NCBI GenBank assembly: GCA_030035585.1
Contig: CM057462.1
Span: forward strand, 64,018,734 to 64,082,733
Length of the DNA stretch: 64,000 nucleotides
Reading direction: 5' to 3'
From: Dugong dugon
Taxonomy: Eukaryota > Chordata > Mammalia > Sirenia > Dugongidae
The stretch's first letter is position 1. Each line of letters opens with the position of its first letter. The position numbers and the translations under genes were made by a program. Below are positions 33,231 through 45,300 of the stretch, piece by piece. Below the pieces are notes generated by a model. That model ran no database searches. It had not been told where the DNA came from and was given only the letters and a program-made list of their open reading frames with translations.

Positions 33231-35159
33231 TGGTTAAGTGTTGGGAACTGCAAATCAAAATCAGAGACCAGCCCTGGACTGTGGTGACCTCATAAATCGA
33301 CACTACACCGAGTGGTCCTGTCAGAGCCACCCATCTGCCTCCCTCAAGGATATCTCTATGGTTGAGCCACTGTCAACTGCAACGTATAATAGGATATATC
33401 ACGTACTTGTTTGGTTTCTGAATCATCTAAATCCACCCTCATTCAGTAATGTGGACTATCAGCTTTCAGGAACAGAGAAAACAACCTTGAAATAATTACC
33501 ATTTATTCATTCTACCAATATTTATTCTGTGCCTATCCCTACTCTATTCCAGGCACTGTGCTAGGGATGGGGAAACACAGATGAATGAGGCCTGGTTGTT
33601 ATTCTCAAGGAATTTATGGTTTTGAAGCACAGCCAGATATGTCAATAAATAAATTATAACTTCTGCTTTTAAAACACTAATATTTCAAGGCACACTCAAG
33701 ATTTTAAAGGGTCACAGAGAACAGAATAACCATCAAAGCACTCAGCAAAGCCATAGCTAGAAGTGCGATTTAGAGATGACTGCCCAAGGGACACACTTTG
33801 CAAACCCTCTACACTCTAACTACGGACCAGTTTAGACTATAAGAAAGCAGTTTACCTGGACCGCATTAGACAAGTCTGTCAAAGACTGACCATCAAATAG
33901 GTTGCTTTTTGCATTTTTATGTCCTTGGCTTTTATTGGACAAAAGAAATATCCATATGAATTTTACTTTTGTATTCATTGTTTAAATCTTCTTAGTTGAT
34001 TTATTACATCACTCACTATTCTCTAACAAGGTCACTGAGAAACTACCTTTAGAATTAGTGTTATGAAAAAGAAAAAAAAATCTATAGTCTGTCGCCTTTG
34101 ATGAACTGGTTCCTTTCAAATAACAAGATCTATTCCACATATTATGTTTTCATTTTTTGCCCTGGCAGCCAGGTAGCTCAGAACTAATTTTCAAATTCAG
34201 TCACAGTCATATATAACTCCAGGATAATTGTGATCTTTTTCTCTGGCCCTAATGTTCTATTTCTAGTTTTCTAGGCCATTGTAAACCTTCTTGATATCAT
34301 TATGAAGAGACAGGATAAAATAAAATTTAACATTTGATATGCTCAGTTGTTTTAGAATTTTTTATGCTATTTGTTAGAGAAATGCAAAAATACATGACCT
34401 GTGTTTTAAAGAATTCTTTGAAGAATTTGGAGAAACTGGAGAGGACCCAGAGAAAAGCAACAGAAAAGGGACAAAGGATGGGACTGAAATATTATGCTCA
34501 TATTCTCCAACTCAAATATGGTGGGACGTTGATCTGGCATATGGCCTATTACAAGACAGTATCTGAAACTTGGAACTGTTCTGACAAATCCCAAAGATAT
34601 GCTGAAGAAGACAGATCCCAGAAGGTATGGTCTCTATTTAATATGTAAGAATAGTTATAGGAGTTTAATCTTTTTGGATCACAGATCCCTTTGACGGTCG
34701 ATTGTTGGACCTGCTCCCCAGTAAAACACAGTACAGTTTCCCGTCATTTATTTATCTTCCCAGAGCATCAAAAGCATTTTACAGCCAGCACTGCTAGAAT
34801 TCGGATAGACCTGAGGAAAAACCTGAGCTGCCGGGTTAGGCAGGGAGACTGACGTTCTTAACACTCAGGTAGCATTTTTGAATGGTTTAAGCCAATGTAA
34901 GGTTTTTGTTTTTTTAACTTTTTGGGCTTACAGATCCCTTTGAGAAGCTGATAAAAGTATGGGTCGTCTATCCCAAAAATACACCCACAAACACGCATTA
35001 TTTTGTACACGATTTTATGCGGTTCATAGACTTCCTAAAGCCCATCCTCGGAGCTCCGGTTAAGTGACGACTTCCGTGGATGACCTTTTAGAGTCACCCT
35101 CTTTTTCATCGTGGGGCCAAAAACGGCCTTGAAGGAGGTTTAGGGACCGGGAGACTCCC
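33231..35159. other. Sequence upstream of AKIRIN1, mostly unassigned
   Basis: 33495-33660 ('ttctgtgcctatccctactc', 'caggcactgtgctagggatg') is an old interspersed repeat. The rest, including the + strand frame at 34334-34648, shows no recognised protein or repeat. It may hold distal regulatory sequence for AKIRIN1. Confidence 0.4.
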
Positions 35160-36310
35160 GAACCTCCACGGCTTGTCACCAGGCTCCTCCAGACTCTCCC
35201 CTCCCCCACGCCCGTGCCACGCAGGTGCGAAAACCTAAGGGGCCACCAGGGCGCGACGGCTCAGGAGAGGGGGATGGGACCCTAGGAGGGACGGAGGCGG
35301 GGGTGGGGACCTTCCCAATGTTGCTTGGTGACCACGCTCTCCGCCCAGACCGTTCCATTTCCTCAGTAGGTGGTACCGCGTGCCACAGTGTTGCTGACGG
35401 ACTTCCCAGAGCGGCCCTCTTCCGGCTTCCCCCCCTGTGCCGGGCGGTGGCGAGGGTCCGTGATGTCACAGGAGGCGGGGCCAGCTCCGCTGCCGGGTGC
35501 TGGAGGCGCCATTGGAGCCGGCTTGGCTTGCGAGCCCGGCTGAGGAGGCGGAGGTCGGGCCCCGGTTACCGCCGAGTCCGCCGCTGGTTTTTGGCCCTTA
35601 AGCGGCATGGCGTGCGGGGCGACGTTGAAGCGGCCCATGGAGTTCGAGGCGGCGCTGCTGAGCCCCGGCTCCCCAAAGCGGCGGCGCTGCGCCCCTCTGC
35701 CCGGCTCCACTCCGGGCCTCAGGCCCCCGGACGCCGAGCCGCCACCGCCGCTGTTTCAGACGCAGACCCCACCGCCGACTCTGCAGCAGTCCACCCCTTC
35801 CGGCAGCGAACGGCGTCTTCCAACTCCCGGTAACCCACGCTGCGGGTTTGGCAGGAGGCCAGGCCCAAGCTTTTTTTGGGGGGGAGGGGAGCGTGGACGC
35901 TAGGCCAATTAACCCTCGTACCCTTTCTTCGCCTTGAGAAAAGGGAACTGGGGTGCCGCTTCCGGGGGTAGGAGATATCCGGGAGGAGTAGTGGAGACAC
36001 AGTGGGTCGGTTTTCGCTCTTCCTGGAGCTGGAGAGCCTAGAGGGCTGGGCCCCAAGGAGAAGATGGGAATATCCCTGGCTGCCCAGGACCTCCCCGTCC
36101 GCAAAGCCCCCGTACCCCCCGCCTCCGCTGCCCGGGCCTGCACTGAGCCGCTCTGTAGATCCAGTGGGCCATGGAAAATTGGATTCCATTCACGAACCAG
36201 GCCTTGGGGAGGGGGAAGGGGCGTAAGAGTGCAGTTCAGCTCTGTACTGTAGCTTGTGTGGGGAGACCTGATTTCCAGAGGCCGCCGCGGGAGTCACAGA
36301 CTCCGATCTC
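35160..36310. promoter_or_regulatory. AKIRIN1: CpG island and promoter of AKIRIN1
   Basis: This is the densest CpG stretch in the window and covers the upstream region, exon 1 and the start of intron 1. Elements visible just upstream of the ATG are a CRE/ATF-like TGATGTCA at 35461-35468, a GC box GGCGGGG at 35474-35480 and an inverted CCAAT box CCATTGG at 35509-35515. There is no TATA box at a sensible distance, which fits a housekeeping CpG promoter. The transcription start probably lies between about 35440 and 35560. Confidence 0.8.
35607..35829 (+). CDS. AKIRIN1: AKIRIN1 coding exon 1
   Basis: Codes residues 1-74 plus the first base of codon 75. It lies inside the CpG island. The ATG sits in GCGGCATGG. 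The exon carries the nuclear localisation motif PKRRR and the Pro-rich segment, and ends at CCCG|GTAACC, a phase-1 donor. The frame stays open into the intron to about 35903, but that tail (rich in G and R) is intronic because the next exon matches akirin directly. Confidence 0.95.
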
Positions 36311-39300
36311 TACCTGACCATTTCATTTCGAAGAGACTGATCCTTTTTTTTTTTTTTTTTTTTTTAATGTATGACCATTGTCTTGTACAGTATCTGGCTT
36401 GAAATCGGTAGGTTGTTTCCTATAAATTGAGACTCCTTCAGTATACAGAGGCTCTGAAAGCAGGAGTTTATCTGTCGATAACAGAGGAACGCTTTCTCAA
36501 TAAGGGATTCCACATTGGCCAAGAAAAGGGAAGCGCTGATGTGACAATAAAGCAAAGAAACTTAATCGTAGAGCAGAGTACAGAGGAAAGTGCATCAGCA
36601 TTAATATTTAGTCATTGTAAAGGGCTTTGGGAAGTCGTTTCTTTGTAGCTTCCCCCCTCCCCTATTTGTCAAGCATAAGCAGAACCTTGGCATTGCCTTA
36701 AAAATCATTTTTCCTCACCCCTTTCAATTACTAACGTCTTCAGGGTTTATTTCCTTTTTCCTCTTTATATCCACGGTGCTGGTTTCAGGCCCTCATCTCT
36801 CACACAAGTTGCCCGCATTTGCCTGCTAAACTGGTCTATCCTTACTCATGTTCACCTTTTCTTTATCGTGGTGTTCAAAAGATTTCTCAACTATAATCCT
36901 ATCTTACCTAGTCAGTCTTAACTATTTTCTCAAACTATTTCTCTGCTCTTTCCGCCAGACCCACCTTGTGTTTATATCCTTCCCTTCCATGGTGATGTTT
37001 TTACCCGTCTCTCTGCTAGTCCAAACAGTCACTTCTTCAAGTCCCCACCCATTACCTGACTAACCCTGTCTCAGAAGGATCTCTGCTCTACTTTAAAAAA
37101 AATTACCTGATCCTTTAATGTTGTATGGCCTTATGTGCATTATGTACAGAATGAAATAACATTTGTGAAAGTTCTTTGTAAAGAGCGCTTCAAGAGTAGG
37201 GGGCATAGGTATCCACTTGCAATGATGGTTTATTTTTTCTAGGGCTCCTACAAATACCCAAGGATAGTCACATGATCTTTCTGGATCTCTTTTCTGCAAA
37301 ATGTGATTAATAGTTGCCCTACCTATTGTTGAGGACCAACTGAGATATCTGCAAAAAGCATTTTGAAAAATATAAAGTGATGAGTTTTATGTAAATGTCA
37401 TTTCTTCCAATACTATCCTCTAGATTCGGTCTGCTGTAGTTCAGATTACAACAAATGCTTAAAAAATTATTGTTGAATGGATTTGGAAGCCTGAATATGG
37501 CAAAGTGCTATAAATCAAGTCACTATTTTTTTAAATCTTAAAGTTTAATTTTTACATAGATTTACGCAAGCTAGTCTCTTGCTCATTTTGTGTTAAAATA
37601 TTTTATTTAAAATAAAGTACTGTTTATTTGTAAAGGTTGATTAGTATATTCCTTAATGCCTATTGGAGTATAGTTCTGTCATGAAAGAAGTATAAAGTAT
37701 TAATGATTATTTGATGCTTTGGCTTAAGTGAAAGGTGCCAGACATCTTTGTATTAAAAAAGAAGAATCAGTGGGAGTGGAGGGGGGTGTTAGTTGCTATA
37801 TAACTAGGAAGAATAAAGCTAACTAAAGGAAAAGCGAATTAAAAAATCATTGAGTTCATTTTATAGTATCTTAGGCTTGTAATGTTCTTTCCGAATGATG
37901 GAGAAGGTATGTTTTTACTTCACTTAAAAAAAAAAAGATGATGTGTAATATAACACTTTTGGTGGAAAAGGCGTATAAAAGTAAGTGTTTTATCACCTAA
38001 ATTTTAATTGAGTGCTAGGTGGATCCTATGCACAAAGGATGTTGCTGACCTCAGGGAGGTATTTAAATGTGAAGTGAGTCTAAATGTAAAGCAATTGATC
38101 CAGATTTGGGGGTTGGGGAAAACTCTCAGATTGAGGTAGCTAGGTCTTGAATAATGTGGAGGGAGAGGCACAGCCCCATTTCAGGCAAAAGAAAATTGCT
38201 TGAAAAAAGGCTAGAAAACCCAAAAATTAAGGAAGGAATAGTTTAAGGAAACTGGGTTATAGTGGGAGATGGAACTGGAACAATAATTCAAGGCCATGTT
38301 TTGAAAGTCACTGAAGCCATGTTCAAGAGTTTGAATTTTGGTCTATAGCAGCCAGTGGCATTGTGTAGTTTTGAAGGCTAAGTTTAGCCAGACATGACCT
38401 GGAAGTACAGCCTCAAGTAACAGGCAAGGATTAAAATTATTGCCATTGTTAAATTAAAAAGAAATTTGCATTTTTCTTTGTTAAAAAAATGCAGTTTTCT
38501 GTTTATGTGGCCTTCTTGGGAAGAGAATCAGGTCTACTTCCTTGTTTTTCTCTTGTGGATGCCGTATTTAGATTCTTGTACTTACTAGTCCTTCTACCAG
38601 CCCCAAAGTTGTATCTTTCTATCTGTTCACTTAGCCACACAGGAGGCAGTTAGAGGTTTATCAAAGACCTTCTGTTCTCGTGAGTATTGTACTTGTCCCT
38701 TCTTGTTTTAAGTCTTTGCAATTCCTTACATCTTCGTATTCAATCTGGCAAGTATTTGCTTGGGGAATAATACATTTTAAAGATGAAGTGAAGACTTCAT
38801 AAATTCAGAGATCTAAAATATGGACTTCATAGCACTCTTAAAGGAAAATTTTCTAATCCTCCGTTGTTCCAGTATTTAGGCTGAGAGTTACTGAGTTTAC
38901 ATATATGTGGAGCTACTTTGAGTTCCTGGCAGTTCCTTAGCTGTACCTCCCTTCTTAAGTCAATGTTAGTATCTTTGATTTTGATCCTTACAACTTTTTA
39001 TTAGATAGACATTTAACATTATATTGAAGAGCTAGGCTAAAGATCCTGAATGACTTCCCAAGGTCATAGTCATACAGCTAGTAAGTAGCAAACTGGCATT
39101 ATTAATACCTCCCCCATTCTAAAAATAGGGTTATAACAAAGAATAATGTGATTTTGGAAGGGGTGATATAATTTTCTGGTTTTTATTTTTTATAAGGAGG
39201 TTTTATTATCTGCAAAGTGAATATAAATTATACCATAAAAATGAAAAATTTGAAAACCTCATCCTTCCAGATTCTGTGTTCTATCTAGGAGTATACTCAA

Positions 39301-42300
39301 GGTGTGGTTAGTGATTTGTGTGTCCTTGACTGGCTTTAAACAATGTTAGCAAATTTGATTTGTTCATACCTCGACTCAGAATAGTAATCTGAATCCTACC
39401 AAATACTGTCTCTTGTAGGATCAGAAAATTCTTTTTTCTAAGCCTGGACCATCAGTTCCAAGTAGTAAATCACAGCTCTTCCCCTGGTCAACGTCCAGGT
39501 GGTAAACATAATGGTCCTTGCTGTCTTCTTCCCCCAAAGTCATAAGAGTCTCAGAAGGGAAAACAGCTTCATTATCAGAAGGCCTGTGCAGGGGCAGATT
39601 AACGAGTAAGCAAGGTAAGCATGGTCTTACATTAAGCAAGATACATATGGTAAAAACCCATGTGAAATTGTGCACTACCGATTAGTTAAGTAGACACAAG
39701 TAAACCTGTGCATACCTTGCTTATTGGGTAATCTGTCCCTGCCTTTGTGGGGGGAGGGTAAGAAACTGACCCCTTAATACCCCAATTTATGAAATTGTAA
39801 AACTTAAAGGAGATCAGAAGTAGCTCCCTGTTAGGTAAAGGGCAGTTTCTTTTGCTGTAAGGTGTACTGTTTAATCATCCAGCAAATGGCAGATCTAGTT
39901 TCATTGCCACAGGAAAACAAATGAAGTAACTATCTGGATGGCCTATGCCAAAATAGCTTCTGTTCTCTGCATTGTTGAAATAGAGGCAATAAGAGAGCAC
40001 ACTGTCTTTGGAACTGTAGAGGAGTGTTTTGTACAGAATAAACATTTTTCTTGTTAATATTTATAACTGAGAGGAGGAAGAAGATTGAGACCTGCATGTT
40101 AGAGGGAGAATCTGAAATTTTGTCAAAAGACTTTCCTTGTCTCCTCCCACTTCTGAAGAACGTTTGAAGAAATGACAATAAGTTTATTTCTTTTTTATTA
40201 GAGCAAATTTTCCAGAACATAAAACAAGAATATAGTCGTTATCAGAGGTGGAGACATTTAGAAGTTGTTCTTAATCAGAGTGAAGCTTGTACTTCGGAAA
40301 GTCAGCCTCACTCGTCAGCACTCACAGCACCTAGTTCTCCAGGTAAGCATGCTTTGGTGTGCAGAATCCTTTTAAGAGTTTGTAAATGGTACTTAATAAT
40401 GATGTCCTAATCTAGAATTGATCTCGTCTAAAGTAATAAAATTGGTAAAGTGTATACTGCAAAAGATCTCTTTTAAAGTGTTAAAAAGCAGAGATGTCAC
40501 TTTGAGGACTAAGGTGTGCCTGACCCAAGCGATGGTACTTTCAGTCGACTCATATGCATGTGAAAGCTGGCTAATGAATAAAGAAGACCGAAGACGAATT
40601 GATGTATTTTGAATTATGGTGCTGGTGAAGAATATTGAATGTACCACGGCCTGCCAGAAGAACAAACAAACCTGTCTTTGGAGAAGTACAGCCAGAATGC
40701 TCTTTAGAAACGAGGATGACAAGACTTTGTCTCACATACTTCGGCCATGTTATCAGGAGGGACCAGGCGCTGGAGAAGAACATCATGCTTGGTAAAATAG
40801 AGGTTCAGCAAAAAAGAGGAAGACCCTCAATGAGATGGATTGACGCAGTGGCTGCAACAGTGGGCTCAAGCATAGCAATGATTGTGAGGATGGCACAGGA
40901 CCAGGGAGTGTTTTGATTTGTTGTACGTAGGGTCGCTATGAGTTGGAACCAACTCGACAGCACCTAATGACGACGTGCATTATATTACTAGTTATAAATA
41001 CTTTTAAAACTATAGAGTTAAAATTGGAAAAGACCTTATTGATTTGGTTGGACTTCCACCTACCCAGTGCAAGAGTACCCTCTATAACTAACGGCATTGT
41101 TTTAATACTGTAGTCACTAGCCACATGTGGCTATTTAAGTTACTTAAAAGCAAATAAAATTTAAAATTCAGCTCCTCAGTCACAGTATCCACGTTTCAAG
41201 TGTTCAGTAGCCACGTGGGGCTCTCATACTGGACAGTGCAAATATAGAACATTTCCATCATTGCAAAAAGTTTAGTTGGCCAGCATTGCTGTATAACTTC
41301 ATTGACAGTTGGTCAGAGAGAATGTGCTCAAAAGTAGAATCTCAGGATTGGAGGGAATCTTCTTGGTCCGGTAATTCAGCCACCAGTCTTGCCTTACATA
41401 TCCTTGTCAAATAGTCAACAGGCCAGTGCTCAGACATCTCCAGTGTTTGTTTCCTCACACAGTATTCTAGTTTTTAATAGTTCTGAGGGCTAAAAGTTGT
41501 TTACCTTGATTCAAGATTGTCTCTTTATAACCTGAAGGTCCTGGCTCTTGGACAACACTGTTTCTAATTACTCTTGTACATAAATGACTGATAGATCTTT
41601 GAATACTTAGAGCTAACAAATCTCTCCTTAATCTTCTCTTGAAATTTTAGTAATATAATTTTGGAAGTAATTGAGTATGTTACAAGTAGAGAAACAGTTA
41701 CAGGTAATGACTAGTTAGATGTTCTGGTCATATTTCATTTGTAGAGAAAAAAATTTTACTCTTGTTTCAGTAGGACTTGATTTATTTCAGGGTGTTAACG
41801 GCTTACAGATTAAGAGGGCCGAAGAAACAGATTCACCTCAGAACTGGGCTACCAAGAGAGCTGCTGCTCTTTTGATCAGGAAGGCACCTGTGGAATCTGT
41901 TAACTCCAGTTGTCTGCTCCAGAACCAAGCTGCGGCTCCTTTAGCTTACCACCAGAATAGATGCCTGATGCCTTGTTGTCTCCCCTCTTGTCTCAGTTCT
42001 GAATCAGGTCTTCCATGAGTCAATCTGATCGGCAGAATCCACTCACATCTACAAAGGAGTCTGAAAAAGTAGTTTTGAATTTTTTCAGACTCTTGGGAAA
42101 GGGCACTAGAAGAAGGTTGGAATAGGTGTTTAGGCAAGGCAATCTGCAGTGTCCACCTTGTAAGTTATGATTTTCATGTTAGATTTCCCTGTTTTCTAAC
42201 ATCCAATGAATAGTTTGGTTTCTAACTTACTACTTTATGAATATTTCACTCTTGCCAACCTAGATTCAGAAGGAATCAAGGATGAGATGTGTGGTGCCTA

Positions 42301-45300
42301 AAATCTGTCTTTCATACTTCCAAAAGAAATTTCCTTGTGAATGTGCCTGAACGTTAATTTGATTACCTTAAGAGTTAATGACTTTGCTGACAGTTTTTTT
42401 TTTATATTGGACACGTCGTTGGTCTCTTGAGCTTCATATTCCCCACTTCTTATCGGAATCATCTGTGGAGCTTAAAAGATTCCCCAGCCCTACTTCAGAA
42501 TTAAATCAGAATGGGTATCTGTTTTTTTTTTTTTTTTCTTTCTTGTTTTTAATTCTACAGATAATTATGATGCACCTCCTTGATTAAACACAGTTCTAGA
42601 TGATCTCCAAAGGTCTGAGTAGCTCACATACACTGTGAATATACTTTTTGTAATCCAGAATGCTTTATATATCTGCTTTAAACTTTTTATTCTTATCCTT
42701 TACCAAATGAGCATTGAGTATGGGCCCAGGTTATTATGATATCAGAACTATTTTTCGGTAATGCAGGTCAGCTAGTAGCACACCTGGATACACCTTATTC
42801 TTCCCATTTCTCAATTTACCTTTGACTTGGCTTTGTAAAACAAATAGTAGAAATAGAATTTTGTGAAAGTATTCCATGCGAAGTAGTGAAAAATATTTTT
42901 CTAAATAGTTTTTATATTCTGAGGAATGTTTGCATAAAGTTGTTAATTCTGACCATAGTACTGGAATGTATCATGTAAACTAATCTTTTGACTAGGTTCT
43001 TCCTGGATGAAGAAGGACCAGCCCACCTTTACCCTCCGACAAGTTGGAATTATATGTGAGCGTCTCTTAAAAGACTATGAAGATAAAATTCGGGAGGAGT
43101 ATGAGCAAATCCTCAATACCAAACTAGCAGGTAGGACAAGGCAGTGGCTATGCCGTTGTTAATAGCATTCATTAAGGATTAATCCCAGTTAAATAAATGA
43201 TAACATAGAAAAAGAGTAGGGCTTTTCATGCAGGAGGGCTTAATAAATTGTGAATATTGAAGGTGCTGTTTTTGGTGATGGTAAACATTTCATTGATACA
43301 TTTCATGGAAGAAATTTCATTTGCATTTCTGGAACAAGATAAACCAAGCTTTTCTTGCAAGAATTCTCCATATGAATAAAGGCATTCAGTGGGTCATTTG
43401 AGCCAGCTGGTGGGTAAACAGGTGGCTGGGGTGGTGCTAACCTCCTAACAGGTGTCTAGGAGGAATGGAGTCAATATATTCAAACTTCTGGTGGGAGTCA
43501 GTTTGTGGATGTGGGAGGTCAGGCATCCTGTGAATCTGGAGGTACAGTAGAGTAAAGCAGGGAAAGCCTAGCTCAGGCTAGAACAAGGGGCATGATTAGT
43601 GATGGCAACAAGTAAAGCCTTATATGAAAGGAAGGGCTCTAAATCAGGAATGTAAAGTAATACCTGTTTAGTTAAAGAGGGCCATGTTGTGATCAGAGAG
43701 ACTTTAGGCAACCACTTCTTCCTGTAACAGTATTGTTTCCTGATCCTAGTGACCCTTACAACATGGTTCTTCAGAATGTTAACACATTTCTTTAAAATTT
43801 GAAACTGTTGGTTTAAAGAGGTTTATTTACAATAGACCTTCTTTGGACCTTTAGTGTACTAATAGTGTATATTACAAGAAGAAGCTCTAATTTATCACTC
43901 CCTTCTTCCACCTCAAAATTGTTCAGACCAGCTGGCTCTAAGTTACTTCTCTGGTCACTTAAATTATCAGGCTAACTCCTACCTTTCTACTGAGTTTTCC
44001 TTTAGAAGGCATTTCTTCTGTGGAACTTTACACAATTAATGGTATAAAATTTTCATTTAGCTTTCAGGCCATTCTACCTCTTCCACCCATGTTTTTCAGT
44101 CTGTCTATGTTGAAATTTGTTAACAAAGACGCTCAGAAAAGAGCCTCAAAGCTTCAGATCCCACAGGTGATTTGCTCCTGTTTGTCAACCTATAGTAGAG
44201 AGTATATGTGTCTGTCTTGGGAGGCCATTTGTAAGGAGTGGAGTTAAGACAGAGGAGAGGTTATTAGGAGGATGTTATAGATGATCAGTGACCAAATCTA
44301 GGAGCTAGGAATTTTACTCAGGGATCTAAGAGACAGAAACAGATCTCAGAGTAACCTTTATAATGAGGGTCTGAGAGGGTAGAGAATTCAAGCGGGGAAG
44401 CTAGATGTGACCCTGATGCTTGGTTCTGAAAAATGGGAGAGACTTTCTGTGGATAGTATATACTGTCTTTCCCCTCACAGAACAATATGAATCTTTTGTG
44501 AAATTCACACATGATCAGATTATGCGACGATATGGGACAAGGCCAACAAGCTGTAAGTATTGCCAAGTTTTTCTTTGAATTTTCTAAGTTCTGAGAGCAA
44601 GATTTTGACACTGAGTATCCTGTCTGCTAAGAGCAAAAGGCCTCTATGAAGTAAAAGAAGAGCTAACATTTAAAGCATATGTGTGTGTGTAGCAGTGTGC
44701 TAAGAAGCCCTTTCAGTCTTCATCAAAGTTTATTTAATCTTTATAGTTAACCCTATGAGGGAGGCAGAACTGTTATTAGCCCCATTTTGCAGGTAAGGAT
44801 AGCACTGAAAATTTGCCTGAGCTCATATAGCTAGTGGTTCACCTAGGATTAAAACCTAGGTAGTCTGACTCTTTATTACCTGCTTTTTCTCTGGAAAGGT
44901 AGTTCCAGTAGTTAATTTACGGAAGTTGATTTCTTAAGCGGAGGCCTGATGGTGCAGTGGTTGAAAGCTCAGCTGCTAACCAGAAGGTCAGCAGTTCAAA
45001 TCTACCAGTTGTTCCTTGGAAGCCCTGTGGGATGGTTTTATGTCCTGTAGGGTCGCTATAAGTCAGAATCAACTCGATGGCTGTGTATGATTTTTTGGTT
45101 TTGATTTCTTAAGGTAGTTTATCAGGTACATGATCAAGATTTCTTGATTCTAAATATCTTGCAACTACCAGTTACTCAAAGCATAAATTGTAAATAGCAA
45201 TCTATCAAAATTGTGAACCTGGGTCGGGTTTCATAAATTCTTGAGATTTAATACCTTTATGGTAGTGACTCGTAATCCTCCGTGCTGTTTAATTGTGTGC

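Larger units (their letters stand above)
40343..42995 (+). other. AKIRIN1: AKIRIN1 intron 2
   Basis: The intron of 2653 bp carries an RTE LINE 3' end (40440-40974, + strand), a DNA-transposon-like piece at about 41100-41290 with TAGCCACATGTGGCTATT, and a MER5/MER20-like fragment at about 42440-42520. The open frame near 41719-42018 shows no homology I recognise and is not flanked by convincing splice sites. Confidence 0.85.

Noticed and set aside
34334-34648. + strand frame of 104 codons upstream of AKIRIN1
   Set aside because: No recognisable family, no splice context, no neighbouring promoter.
35225-35833. Long + strand open frame (202 codons) across the AKIRIN1 promoter
   Set aside because: It is out of frame with AKIRIN1, covers the promoter and is open because of high GC content. 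The Arg/Ala/Gly-rich composition is typical of a chance frame in a CpG island.
35598-36189. Long - strand frames opposite AKIRIN1 exon 1 (up to 181 codons)
   Set aside because: They are antisense shadows in the CpG island with low-complexity composition and no recognisable domain.
41719-42018. Possible extra exon in AKIRIN1 intron 2
   Set aside because: The known exon 2 to exon 3 junction is already perfect in phase and protein; this frame lacks flanking splice sites that fit.
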